Shown here: positions 18,460 to 26,683 of the stretch, one piece after another
How positions within the stretch are numbered: position 1 is the stretch's first letter
How the letters are laid out: each line of letters opens with the position of its first letter
Assembly (NCBI RefSeq): GCF_002939865.1
Contig: NZ_MDEE01000006.1
Span: 81,885 to 145,884 of the forward strand
Direction of reading: 5' to 3'
DNA from: Xanthomonas dyei
GTDB lineage: Bacteria > Pseudomonadota > Gammaproteobacteria > Xanthomonadales > Xanthomonadaceae
Length of the DNA stretch: 64,000 nucleotides
Translations under genes and position numbers: made by a program
The notes under the pieces: model-generated
What the model was told of the DNA's origin: nothing
Databases searched by the model: none
The model's input: the letters and a program-made list of their open reading frames with translations, nothing else

Positions 18460-20052
18460 TTACGCGGCTTGCGCAACGTTTTCGGCGCTGACCGGTGCGC
18501 TGGAGCGGATCAGGTGATCGAATGCGCTCAGTGCGGCCTTGGAGCCTTCGCCCATTGCGATCACAATCTGCTTGTACGGCACCGTGGTGGCATCGCCTGC
18601 CGCAAACACGCCGGGCACGCTGGTCTGGCCGCGGTCGTCGACGATGATCTCGCCGCGCGACGACAGCTCGACCGTGCCGCGCAGGAACTCGGTGTTGGGC
18701 AGCAGGCCGATCTGCACGAACACACCTTCCAGATCGATGTGCTGGATATCGCCGCCGGTGCGGTCCTTGTAGACCAGGCCGGTGACCTTCTGCCCGTCGC
18801 CCAGCACTTCGGTGGTCTGCGCGCTGGTGATGATGCGCACGTTGTGCAGGCTGCGTAGCTTGCGCTGCAGCACTTCATCGGCGCGCAGCTTGTCGTCGAA
18901 TTCCACCAGCGTGACATGCGCCACGATGCCGGCCAGATCGATCGCCGCTTCCACGCCCGAATTGCCGCCGCCGATCACCGCCACGCGCTTGCCCTTGAAC
19001 AGCGGGCCATCGCAGTGCGGGCAATAGGCCACGCCCTTGTTCTTGTATTGATCTTCGCCCGGCACGTTCATCTGCCTCCAGCGCGCACCGGTGGACAGGA
19101 TCACGGTCTTGCTCTTGAGCGAGGCGCCATTGGCCAGCTTGATCTCGATCAGGCCATCGGCACCGGCCGGGATCAGCTGCTCGGCGCGCTGCAGATTCAT
19201 GATGTCCACATCGTATTGACGCACGTGCTGTTCGAGCGCGGCGGCCATCTTCGGGCCTTCGGTTTCCGGCACGGAGATGAAATTTTCAATCGACATGGTG
19301 TCCAGCACCTGCCCACCGAAACGCTCGGCGGCCACACCGGTGCGGATGCCCTTGCGCGCGGCATACACCGCCGCTGCCGAACCTGCCGGGCCACCGCCGA
19401 CCACCAGCACGTCGAAGGCCTCCTTGGCGGCGATCTTGGCAGCGTCGCGCTTGGCGGCGTTGGTGTCGAGCTTGGCGACGATCTGCTCCAGCGTCATGCG
19501 GCCCTGGTCGAACAGCTCGCCGTTCAAGTAGACGGTGGGCACCGACATGATCTGGCGGGTTTCGACCTCGTCCTGGAACCATGCGCCGTCGATGGCGACA
19601 TGCTTGATGCGCGGGTTGAGCACGGCCGCCAGATTCAGCGCCTGCACCACGTCCGGGCAGTTCTGGCACGACAGCGAGAAATAGGTTTCGAACTGGTAGT
19701 CGCCATCCAGATGCTGCACCTGCTCGATCAGCTCGGCGGTGGCCTTGGACGGATGACCGCCGACCTGCAGCAGCGCCAGCACCAGCGAGGTGAACTCGTG
19801 GCCCATCGGCAGGCCGGCAAACCGCAGCGAGATATCCTGGCCCGGGGTCGTCAGCGCGAACGAGGGCTTGCGCTGGTTATCGTCGCGGTGGACGTCCAGG
19901 CTGATCTTGTCCGACAGCAGCACCAGGTCTTCGAGTAGGTCGAGCATTTCGCGCGAGCCGGTGCTGTCGTCGATCGACGCATGGATCTGGATCGGGCGCG
20001 TCACCCGTTCCAGGTAGGCGGTCAGCTGGGTCTTGAGATTGGCATCCAACAT
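18460..20052 (-). CDS. ahpF: Alkyl hydroperoxide reductase subunit F
   Basis: 530 residues. NADH-dependent flavoprotein that reduces AhpC. The N-terminal double thioredoxin-like domain has the CQNC centre (129-132); the C-terminal FAD/NAD domain has [15 protein letters not shown] and the second redox centre CPHC. The ATG chosen has AGGAG at good spacing; a 46-codon extension upstream is not supported. The gene follows ahpC by 190 bases containing an inverted repeat that could lower read-through, matching the usual excess of AhpC over AhpF. Confidence 0.96.
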   Translation of the reverse strand: MLDANLKTQLTAYLERVTRPIQIHASIDDSTGSREMLDLLEDLVLLSDKISLDVHRDDNQRKPSFALTTPGQDISLRFAGLPMGHEFTSLVLALLQVGGHPSKATAELIEQVQHLDGDYQFETYFSLSCQNCPDVVQALNLAAVLNPRIKHVAIDGAWFQDEVETRQIMSVPTVYLNGELFDQGRMTLEQIVAKLDTNAAKRDAAKIAAKEAFDVLVVGGGPAGSAAAVYAARKGIRTGVAAERFGGQVLDTMSIENFISVPETEGPKMAAALEQHVRQYDVDIMNLQRAEQLIPAGADGLIEIKLANGASLKSKTVILSTGARWRQMNVPGEDQYKNKGVAYCPHCDGPLFKGKRVAVIGGGNSGVEAAIDLAGIVAHVTLVEFDDKLRADEVLQRKLRSLHNVRIITSAQTTEVLGDGQKVTGLVYKDRTGGDIQHIDLEGVFVQIGLLPNTEFLRGTVELSSRGEIIVDDRGQTSVPGVFAAGDATTVPYKQIVIAMGEGSKAALSAFDHLIRSSAPVSAENVAQAA

Positions 20053-20208
20053 GGAAAACTCCTGGGAATGGGCAAGGGGAGGGCGTGGCGTCGCTGCCGC
20101 AGGGCAGGTCGCCGGGGAAGGAAGGAGGTGAACCGCAGCCGGCGCGAGGTCGGGATGCGTGCTGGCGATGGCTGGCGGGCAGCCCGGCACCGGTTCCGGT
20201 TCACCCCC

Positions 20209-20226
20209 GGCCCGATGGACCGGGCC
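20209..20226 (-). terminator. Possible attenuating hairpin between ahpC and ahpF
   Basis: Inverted repeat GGCCCG / CGGGCC with a 6-base loop, 17 bases after the ahpC stop and without a T-tract. It could limit transcription into ahpF or stabilise the ahpC message; the evidence is the palindrome alone. Confidence 0.35.
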
Positions 20227-20242
20227 AGGGATGCGCGGCGGC

Positions 20243-20806
20243 TTAGATCTTGCCGACCAGGTCCAGCGACGGAGCCAGGGTCTTGGCGCCTTCCTTCCAC
20301 TTGGCCGGGCAGACCTGGCCAGGATTGTTGGCCACGAACTGTGCTGCGGTCAGCTTGCGCAGCGTCTCGGTGACGTCGCGGGCGATCGAGTTGTCGTGGA
20401 TTTCCAGGGTCTTGATCACGCCTTCCGGATTGATGATGAAGGTGCCGCGCAGGGCCAGGCCTTCTTCTTCAATGTGCACGCCAAAGGCGCGGGTCAGCTT
20501 GTGGGCCGGGTCGCCGATCAGCGGGAACTTCGCCTTGCCCACGGCCGGCGAGGTCTCGTGCCACACCTTGTGCGAGAAATGCGTGTCGGTGGTGACGATG
20601 TACACCTCGGCGCCAGCCTTCTGGAACGCGGCATAGTTGTCGGCGGCGTCTTCCACTTCGGTCGGGCAATTGAAGGTGAATGCAGCCGGCATGAAGATCA
20701 GCACCGACCACTTGCCCTTCAGGCTGGCCTCGGTGACTTCGATGAAGTTGCCGTTGTGGTACGCATTCGCCTTGAACGGCTGGACCTGGGTGTTGATGAG
20801 AGACAT
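20243..20806 (-). CDS. ahpC: Alkyl hydroperoxide reductase subunit C (peroxiredoxin)
   Basis: 187 residues, typical 2-Cys peroxiredoxin. Peroxidatic C47 in FTFNCPTE and resolving C166 in GQVCPAKW are both present. It detoxifies organic and hydrogen peroxides using electrons from AhpF. The start has an AGGA site. The promoter region (20807-21000) is unusually AT-rich for this genome and holds an OxyR-type ATAG-N7-CTAT motif. The run of hydrophobic residues before the cysteine (MPAAFTF) has alanine where many AhpCs have aspartate, which is common in this genus. Confidence 0.96.
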   Translation of the reverse strand: MSLINTQVQPFKANAYHNGNFIEVTEASLKGKWSVLIFMPAAFTFNCPTEVEDAADNYAAFQKAGAEVYIVTTDTHFSHKVWHETSPAVGKAKFPLIGDPAHKLTRAFGVHIEEEGLALRGTFIINPEGVIKTLEIHDNSIARDVTETLRKLTAAQFVANNPGQVCPAKWKEGAKTLAPSLDLVGKI

Positions 20807-20866
20807 TGAGTTTCCTCGTGCGATGAAAGGGGGGCGGGGGATGGAACAGTGGCCATGGTAGGCAGG

Positions 20867-20924
20867 ATCGATAGATATCTCAAATCGATTGATGGAATTG
20901 CATAGATAGGTTTTGGCTATCGAT
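20867..20924 (-). promoter_or_regulatory. Probable OxyR binding region upstream of ahpC
   Basis: ATAG-N7-CTAT at 20906-20920 matches an OxyR half-site pair. It lies inside a larger arrangement bounded by a perfect 8-bp inverted repeat, ATCGATAG at 20867-20874 and CTATCGAT at 20917-20924, about 60-115 bases upstream of the ahpC start. OxyR control of ahpC is established in X. campestris; the exact contacts here are inferred. Confidence 0.6.
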
Positions 20925-21000
20925 TTTGCAGACGGCATCTGGCGCTGCGGGTGGGCCGTTCCATCTCCGATAATGGTCGGCCGATGTTTCGCACAAGTGA

Positions 21001-21864
21001 ATGATTCGTATGAGCGACGATCCTGCAGGCATCCCCGCCGAACAGCTGCTGCGGCAGGCCGCGCTGCGGATCGGTCGTGCCGATGCCGAGCCGTTGTTGC
21101 TGCATGCGTTGAGCCGCGACCGCGCCTGGCTGTTCGCGCACGGCCGCGACCCGGTGCTGCCGACCGTCGCGCAGGCCTTCGACGCCTTGGTGCAGCGGCG
21201 GCAGGCGGGCGAGCCGGTGGCCTACCTGACCGGTTCGCGCGGGTTCTGGACCCTGGACCTGGCCGTCTCCACGGCCACGCTGATTCCGCGTGCCGACACC
21301 GAAGCGTTGGTCGAGCTGGCGCTGGAACGGCTGGACCAGGCGCCCGGCCGGCGCGTGGCCGATCTTGGTACCGGCAGCGGCGCGATCGCGCTGGCGATCG
21401 CCAGCGAGCGGCCGCAGGCGCAGGTGATCGCCACCGACGCCAGCGCGGCCGCGCTCGCCATCGCCCAGCGCAACGCCGACAGTCACCGCCTATCGAACGT
21501 GCACTGCCGCCACGGAAGCTGGTTCGCGCCGCTGGCCGGCGAGCGCTTCGATCTGATCGCCAGCAATCCGCCGTATATCGCAGCCGGCGACCCGCATCTT
21601 GCGCAGGGCGATCTGCGCCACGAGCCGGCCAGCGCGCTGGCATCGGGCAGCGACGGGCTGGACGACATTCGCTTGATCGTGGCCGATGCGCCCGGCCATC
21701 TGCGCGCAGGCGGCTGGTTGCTGCTGGAGCATGGCTGGGATCAGGGCGCGGCCGTGGCCGAGTTGCTGCGCACGCGCGGGTTTACGCAGGTGGCCACGCA
21801 TCAGGATCTGGAACAGCGCGATCGTGTGACGTTGGGCTGCTGGGAGGAGGGGACTATGCGGTGA
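21001..21864 (+). CDS. prmC: Release factor glutamine methyltransferase PrmC
   Basis: 287 residues from the first ATG; an ATG three codons later (21010) is equally possible, since neither has a strong ribosome binding site. PrmC methylates the glutamine of the GGQ motif in RF1 and RF2. The SAM motif [15 protein letters not shown] and the NPPY catalytic motif (about residue 187) are present, after a helical N-terminal domain. It lies far from prfA (54038-55123) in this window, unlike the prfA-prmC neighbours of enterobacteria. It is divergent from ahpC and shares its upstream region. Confidence 0.93.
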   Translation: MIRMSDDPAGIPAEQLLRQAALRIGRADAEPLLLHALSRDRAWLFAHGRDPVLPTVAQAFDALVQRRQAGEPVAYLTGSRGFWTLDLAVSTATLIPRADTEALVELALERLDQAPGRRVADLGTGSGAIALAIASERPQAQVIATDASAAALAIAQRNADSHRLSNVHCRHGSWFAPLAGERFDLIASNPPYIAAGDPHLAQGDLRHEPASALASGSDGLDDIRLIVADAPGHLRAGGWLLLEHGWDQGAAVAELLRTRGFTQVATHQDLEQRDRVTLGCWEEGTMR

Positions 21865-22002
21865 TGCTGGTGGATGACGCAGCGTTGGTGGTCACGCCGG
21901 CATTGCGCGCCGGCCTGCGCAGTCACACCTCGCCACGGGAAGACGCAGCCGTTGGCTCCATCGTCGATCGCTACAATGCGGGTTTTCGCCCAGGACCGAC
22001 GC

Positions 22003-22944
22003 ATGCGCACGCTCTATCCCGAGATCACGCCCTACGAGCAGGGCAGCCTGAAGGTCGACGACCGCCACACGCTGTATTTCGAACAGTGCGGCAACCCGCA
22101 GGGCAAGCCGGTGGTGATGCTGCACGGCGGCCCGGGCGGCGGCTGCAACGCCAAAATGCGGCGCTTCCACGACCCGGCCAAGTACCGCATCGTGCTGTTC
22201 GATCAGCGCGGCTCCGGCCGGTCCACCCCGCATGCCGATCTCACCGACAACACCACCTGGGATCTGGTCGCCGACATCGAGCGCTTGCGCACGCAGTTGG
22301 GCATCGACCGCTGGCAGGTGTTCGGCGGCAGCTGGGGCTCGACGCTGGCCTTGGCGTATGCGCAAACCCACCCGCAGCAGGTCACCGAACTGGTGCTGCG
22401 CGGCATCTTTTTGCTGCGTCGTTTCGAGTTGGACTGGTTCTATCAGGAAGGCGCCAGCCGGCTGTTCCCGGATGCATGGGAGCACTACATCAACGCCATC
22501 CCGGCCGACGAACGCGGCGATCTGGTCGCCGCCTTCCATCGCCGCCTGACCAGCGACGACGAGGCCACGCGCCTGGCCGCCGCCAAGGCCTGGAGCGTGT
22601 GGGAAGGCGCCACCAGCTTTTTGCATGTGGACGAAGACTTCGTTACCGGGCATGAAGACGCGCACTTTGCGTTGGCTTTCGCCCGCATCGAAAATCACTA
22701 CTTCGTCAACAAGGGCTTCTTCGAGGTGGAAGGCCAGTTGTTGCGCGATGCGCACCGCATTGCCGACATCCCCGGCGTGATCGTGCATGGCCGCTACGAT
22801 GTGGTGTGCCCACTGCAAAGCGCCTGGGATCTGCACAAGGTCTGGCCGAAGGCGCAGCTGCAGATCAGCCCGGCATCGGGACATTCGGCCTTCGAGCCGG
22901 AAAATGTCGATGCACTGGTGCGCGCGACCGACGGGTTCGCCTGA
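22003..22944 (+). CDS. pip: Proline iminopeptidase
   Basis: 313 residues, alpha/beta hydrolase that removes N-terminal proline from peptides; the X. campestris enzyme is a structurally characterised member (S33 family). Oxyanion motif HGGPGGG (41-47), nucleophile S110 in GGSWGS, acid D265 (GRYDVVCP) and base H293 (SGHSAFEP) form the triad. Cytoplasmic: no signal peptide. It ends before a REP-like inverted pair shared with the convergent amidohydrolase gene. Confidence 0.94.
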   Translation: MRTLYPEITPYEQGSLKVDDRHTLYFEQCGNPQGKPVVMLHGGPGGGCNAKMRRFHDPAKYRIVLFDQRGSGRSTPHADLTDNTTWDLVADIERLRTQLGIDRWQVFGGSWGSTLALAYAQTHPQQVTELVLRGIFLLRRFELDWFYQEGASRLFPDAWEHYINAIPADERGDLVAAFHRRLTSDDEATRLAAAKAWSVWEGATSFLHVDEDFVTGHEDAHFALAFARIENHYFVNKGFFEVEGQLLRDAHRIADIPGVIVHGRYDVVCPLQSAWDLHKVWPKAQLQISPASGHSAFEPENVDALVRATDGFA

Positions 22945-22998
22945 GCGACGCCGTCGGGCACAGGCGAGTGATGCGCCCGGTCACACGAGCGCATGACC

Positions 22999-23069
22999 CG
23001 TAGGAGCGTGCCTGCGCGCGATGAGGCGTGATCGATAACGCTTCCTCGCGCGCAGGCACGCTCCTACGG
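22999..23069. repeat. REP-like inverted pair (GTAGGAGCG type)
   Basis: Arms at about 22999-23026 and 23044-23069; CGTAGGAGCGTGCCTGCG is perfectly inverted in the second arm, with only an AT insertion near the loop. It is located between the convergent stops of pip and the amidohydrolase-like gene, 12 bases from the latter. Same family as 9724-9793. A long hairpin here would terminate or protect both transcripts. Confidence 0.82.
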
Positions 23070-23080
23070 TGGTTGTCGTT

Positions 23081-23878
23081 TCAGCGTGGTAACAGCGCCT
23101 GGGCCAGCGGCGGCAGGATGCGCGCCAATCGATCTGCCCATGCCTGTTGCCCGGTGGCGTCGCCGATCAGGTCCTGGCGGATTTCCAGTTCCACATGCAG
23201 CAGGCCGCGGCCTTCGCCGTGTACCGGGATGGCGTAGTCGGTGGCATCGCTTACCGCGTACGGTTGATTGTCGCCAACCACCAGGTCCGGTTCTGCGCGC
23301 AAGGCATCCAGCAAGCGATGCGCCAGCCGCGCGTCTCGGTGGTACAGCACGCCGGCATGCCAGGGCCGCGCGTTGCCGGCCATCACCGGGGTGAAGCTGT
23401 GCATCGACACCAGCAGCGTCGGTTGGGCGCGCTGCGCGCGTGCATCCAGTTCGGCCGCAATGCGTGCGTGGTAGGGCGCGAAGATCGCATCGATACGTTG
23501 CTGGCGATCGGCGGCGGTCAACGCCAGATTGCCGGGAATCGATGTGCCGTCGCTGATCTCCGGCATCCGGCTGGCCGCGTCATCGGGCCGGTTGCAGTCG
23601 ATCACCAGCCGCGAATAAGTCTGGGCGATGGCGATCGCATCCAGCGCCTCGGCCAGCAGACGGGTGACCTGTGCAATGCCGATATCCCAGCCGATATGGC
23701 GGTCCAGCTCCTGCTGCGGCAGGCCCAGATTGGCCAGCCGTGCGGGCACGCGCTGGCCGGCGTGATCGGCGATCAACAGCCACGGCGATGCCGCCTGCGC
23801 GTTGTGCACGGTGAACGCTGGCGGATCCTCGGGGCCAAGCAAGTGACCGGCAGCGGCATCAACCACGCGGCGTGCCAT
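23081..23878 (-). CDS. N-formylglutamate amidohydrolase family protein
   Basis: 265 residues from the internal ATG (MARRVVDAAAGH), which overlaps the end of the Nudix gene by 20 bases. Family features are LLIADHAGQRVPARL near the N-terminus, LVIDCNRPDD and LLVSMHSFTPVM, with conserved histidine and acidic residues for metal binding, then HVELEIRQDLI at the C-terminus. N-formylglutamate deformylase completes some histidine-degradation pathways, but no hut gene is present here, so the substrate is uncertain. Last gene of a four-gene overlapping operon. Confidence 0.82.
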   Translation of the reverse strand: MARRVVDAAAGHLLGPEDPPAFTVHNAQAASPWLLIADHAGQRVPARLANLGLPQQELDRHIGWDIGIAQVTRLLAEALDAIAIAQTYSRLVIDCNRPDDAASRMPEISDGTSIPGNLALTAADRQQRIDAIFAPYHARIAAELDARAQRAQPTLLVSMHSFTPVMAGNARPWHAGVLYHRDARLAHRLLDALRAEPDLVVGDNQPYAVSDATDYAIPVHGEGRGLLHVELEIRQDLIGDATGQQAWADRLARILPPLAQALLPR

Positions 23879-24410
23879 CCAGTGCGTGATCGACCAGATA
23901 CAGCCCGGCCCACAACTTTGGATCCATCTGATAGCCCTCGGCCATCTTCTGCACCAGCCAGGCGCCGACCTGCGCGCGCGGGATTTCGTGCACGGTGATG
24001 TCTTCGCTGGCATCGCCGCCGCCGGCGCCGACCTTGCGCAACCCGGTGGCGCGCACGAAGGCGATCTTCTCGCTGCTGGCGCCGGCCGAAGTGGGGCCGA
24101 TCATCAGTACCTCGGCGTGTTCGGCGGTCCAGCCGGTTTCTTCTTCCAGTTCGCGGATCGCCGACAGCTCGATGGATTCATCGGCATGCACATCGCCCAC
24201 CAGCCCGGCCGGCATTTCGATGGTGCGCGCCTGCAGCGGTACGCGAAATTGTTCGACGAACAACATCGCATCGTCCGGCGTCACCGCCACGATGATCGCG
24301 GCCAGGCCGCCGGCGTGCACGCGCTCGGAATATTCCCAGGTGCCACGTACGACCATGCGCTGGTACTTGCCTTCGTAAACCACGGTGGGCGGGGTGTCGT
24401 GTCGGTTCAT
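23859..24410 (-). CDS. Nudix hydrolase, ADP-ribose pyrophosphatase-like
   Basis: 183 residues. A complete Nudix box spans G72-W94 (G-x5-E-x7-RELEEETGW). The preceding EMPAGLVGD and the beta-rich N-terminus (VVYEGKYQRMVVRGTWEY) resemble ADP-sugar pyrophosphatases of the NudF type; substrate specificity is not provable from sequence. The ATG overlaps the stop of the exonuclease gene (ATGA), so translation is coupled. Confidence 0.88.
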   Translation of the reverse strand: MNRHDTPPTVVYEGKYQRMVVRGTWEYSERVHAGGLAAIIVAVTPDDAMLFVEQFRVPLQARTIEMPAGLVGDVHADESIELSAIRELEEETGWTAEHAEVLMIGPTSAGASSEKIAFVRATGLRKVGAGGGDASEDITVHEIPRAQVGAWLVQKMAEGYQMDPKLWAGLYLVDHALDGTPRG

Positions 24411-25393
24411 GGGTAGGTGCCTTGAGACAGGGAAGCGGGAGGGGGCGGCAGTGCGGCGCCGTCGCACACGGCCAGCAGGCGTCGGCGCGTAAGCGGCCCG
24501 AAACGCAGGCTGTCGCACAAGCCGATCAGCATGTCCGCATCGGCCGGTGCACGCGTGAAGCCGGCGTCGGTCAGGTCGAGCGGTGCATCCAGCGCGATGG
24601 TGGTGAGCTGGCGCCACAGCAGCGCATGGTCGCGCTGTTCGCGCAGCCGCACGGCCATTTGCGCGGCGCCGCGCAAGCGCAGGAACGGGATCTCGTCGAT
24701 GCGCTCCAGCAAGGCATCCAGGCTGCCGAAATGCGCCAGCAGCACGGCTGCCGATTTGGCGCCGATGCCGGCGATGCCGGGAATGTTGTCGATCGCATCG
24801 CCGCACAGCGCCAGATAGTCGGCAATCTGATGCGCATGCACGCCATGGCGCGCCTTGACCCCATCCATGCCCCAGCGCAGATTGCGCGCGTAATCCCACT
24901 GTTCGTCGTGCTCGAACAGCAACTGCGACAGATCCTTGTCGGCCGACACGATCACCCCGCGCAAGCCTTGCGCGCGCACGCTGTGCAAGGCGCTGCCGAT
25001 CAGATCGTCGGCCTCGTACTCACGGTGCGCCAGCACGCTCAGGCCCAGTGCCGCGCACAGTGCCTTGCAATGCGCAAACTGGCGCCGCAATGCATCCGGT
25101 GCCGGCTCGCGGTTGCCCTTGTAGGCCGGGTAGATGGCATGCCGAAAGCAGCTGTCCAACGCTTCGTCGAAGGCGATGGTGATGTACTGCGGGCGCTCGC
25201 GTTCCAGCAGGTCCAGCAGAAACCGCGCAAAGCCGTGCACCGCATTGGTCGGCCAGCCTTGCGCGTCCTGAAACTCGTCCGGGATCGAATGCCAGGCGCG
25301 AAACACGTACAGGCTGGCATCGATCAGATACAGCGGCTCCGGGCGCGGACCGCCCGGCAGCGCCGCGGCAATGGCACCCGGCAGCGTGCTCAC
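24407..25393 (-). CDS. Stand-alone 5'-3' exonuclease / flap endonuclease
   Basis: 328 residues starting at a GTG that overlaps the nitroreductase stop (GTGA). It has the PIN-like nuclease half seen in DNA polymerase I N-domains and ExoIX: LIDASLYVFRAWH, then YEADDLIGS, VSADKDLSQLL and GDAIDNIPGIAGIGAKSAA (helix-hairpin-helix), with the metal-binding aspartates in place. It would process flaps or RNA primers in replication and repair, in addition to the Pol I domain expected elsewhere in the genome. No polymerase domain is attached. Confidence 0.9.
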   Translation of the reverse strand: MSTLPGAIAAALPGGPRPEPLYLIDASLYVFRAWHSIPDEFQDAQGWPTNAVHGFARFLLDLLERERPQYITIAFDEALDSCFRHAIYPAYKGNREPAPDALRRQFAHCKALCAALGLSVLAHREYEADDLIGSALHSVRAQGLRGVIVSADKDLSQLLFEHDEQWDYARNLRWGMDGVKARHGVHAHQIADYLALCGDAIDNIPGIAGIGAKSAAVLLAHFGSLDALLERIDEIPFLRLRGAAQMAVRLREQRDHALLWRQLTTIALDAPLDLTDAGFTRAPADADMLIGLCDSLRFGPLTRRRLLAVCDGAALPPPPASLSQGTYP

Positions 25394-25965
25394 GGGGTCC
25401 AGTCGCGCAATAAGGCGCGCGGGTCCGGACGCTCGCGCTCGGGCACCTGCATGCGCGGCGTGCCGATAGGGATGAAGCCGGCAATGCGCTCGTTTTCGCC
25501 CAGGCCCAGGTAGCCGGTCACGGCCGGGTCGTAGGCCATCCAGGCGGTCAGCCACTGCGCGCCGAAACCATGCGCCTGCGCGGCCTGCAGCAATGCAAAA
25601 CACACACAGCCGGCGGTGAGCAGTTGTTCCTGCTCGGGCACCTTGTGCTCCGGGCGCAGCGCGGCGATGACCACGATCACCAGCGGTGCGTCGCTGAAGC
25701 GCTTGCGGTCTTTTTCGACTACGGCTGGCGGCGCCAGCGGATCGGCGGCCTGGGTGCGGTCGGCCAGAAAGTCGCCCAAGGCATGCCGCGCGTCGCCGCT
25801 GATGCGCAGGAAACGGAACGGCACCAGCTTGCCGTGGTCGGGCACGCGCACGGCCGATGTCAGCATGCGCAGCAAGGTGTCTTCATCCGGCCCGGGCTCA
25901 CCCAGTTGTTTGGAGGGGACCGAACGACGCGCGTCCAGCGCTTGTAGCGAATACGGTGCGTGCAT
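25390..25965 (-). CDS. Nitroreductase family protein
   Basis: 191 residues, FMN-dependent nitroreductase fold of the short YdjA type. RRSVPSKQL near the N-terminus contacts FMN; AVRVPDHGKLVPFRF and the C-terminal GLGENERIAGFIPIGTP are family blocks. Presumed homodimeric NAD(P)H oxidoreductase in the cytoplasm; substrate unknown. First gene of the operon that continues into the exonuclease, Nudix and amidohydrolase genes. Confidence 0.88.
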   Translation of the reverse strand: MHAPYSLQALDARRSVPSKQLGEPGPDEDTLLRMLTSAVRVPDHGKLVPFRFLRISGDARHALGDFLADRTQAADPLAPPAVVEKDRKRFSDAPLVIVVIAALRPEHKVPEQEQLLTAGCVCFALLQAAQAHGFGAQWLTAWMAYDPAVTGYLGLGENERIAGFIPIGTPRMQVPERERPDPRALLRDWTP

Positions 25966-26027
25966 GATTTGCGGTTCTGGGCAACGGATATACCAATTAT
26001 AGACGGGCTCTTCCCGATGCCTGTCGC

Positions 26028-26461
26028 ATGCTGGCCGGCCAGGCGATGCCTGCCGTCATGGCATCGCTCCTTCCTGCCCGCATTGCCGCGCAGGTGCTGG
26101 CAGAGCGGCTGGCACACGGATCGCTGCCGGCGGTGGTGGAGCACTTTCTCAGCCGTGTCTGGCGTCCGAGCGTGCAACAGGTTGCGTTGCGCGTCGATGC
26201 CGGCCCGGCCCTGGACGCTGCCATTGCAGTGGGCGACGCCGTGTTGGCGCAGCTGACGCCTGCACGCGGCGATACCGCGCTGGACGCGCGGCGGGCGGCG
26301 CTGCTGGAGGCCTTGCCCTTGCCGGCATTGGGCCGCGCGAGGCCGAGTCATGATGGGTCTGGCTGGACTGGCTGCGTCTGCATCGCGAAGAAGACGCCTT
26401 CTACAGCGCGATGCAGGGCGTGGTCGACGGGCTGGACGCGGCAGCCAACCTGAAGCCTTAA
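26028..26461 (+). pseudogene. Decayed remnant of a DUF1631 gene
   Basis: The first frame (from 26028) reads LAERLAHGSLPAVVEHFLSR and continues to ALPLPALGRA. It resembles the part of the intact DUF1631 protein downstream that contains LAGAPLPKAVEDFLRQ and a LADGVLEEL block. Near 26340 the similarity moves to another frame, which reads WLDWLRLHREEDAFYSAMQ then GVVDGLDAAANLKP and a stop at 26459-26461, matching the extreme C-terminus of the intact gene (GAFDSAMQGVIDRLD). A large internal segment is missing. This is a truncated, frameshifted paralog fragment, about 220 bases upstream of the intact gene. Confidence 0.75.
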
Positions 26462-26683
26462 CCCCCGCAGGCGTATAAGGACCAACGGCAGGCTCCACCG
26501 CGGCGTTGCGAGCTAGGATGGCGGCTTGACACGCAAACCCTGGGCGGTCACGAGTAAAGTGAGAGTTGCGTCACACTTAACGAACGAGCGAAACGCCTAC
26601 CGTGCGAGGGCGGAATTTGGGGCCGCGTCTGTTTTTCCTCGTTTGAATATTTTCACGCCTGCAGAGGCGGGGAGCCTTTGCGC

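Noticed and set aside
20807..21643. N-terminal extension of AhpC to 466 residues
   Set aside because: It crosses the AT-rich promoter and antisense of prmC; the ATG at 20806 has an RBS and gives the exact family length.
26510..26580. A TTGACA hexamer as promoter of the DUF1631 gene
   Set aside because: No acceptable -10 element at 16-18 bases; left unannotated.
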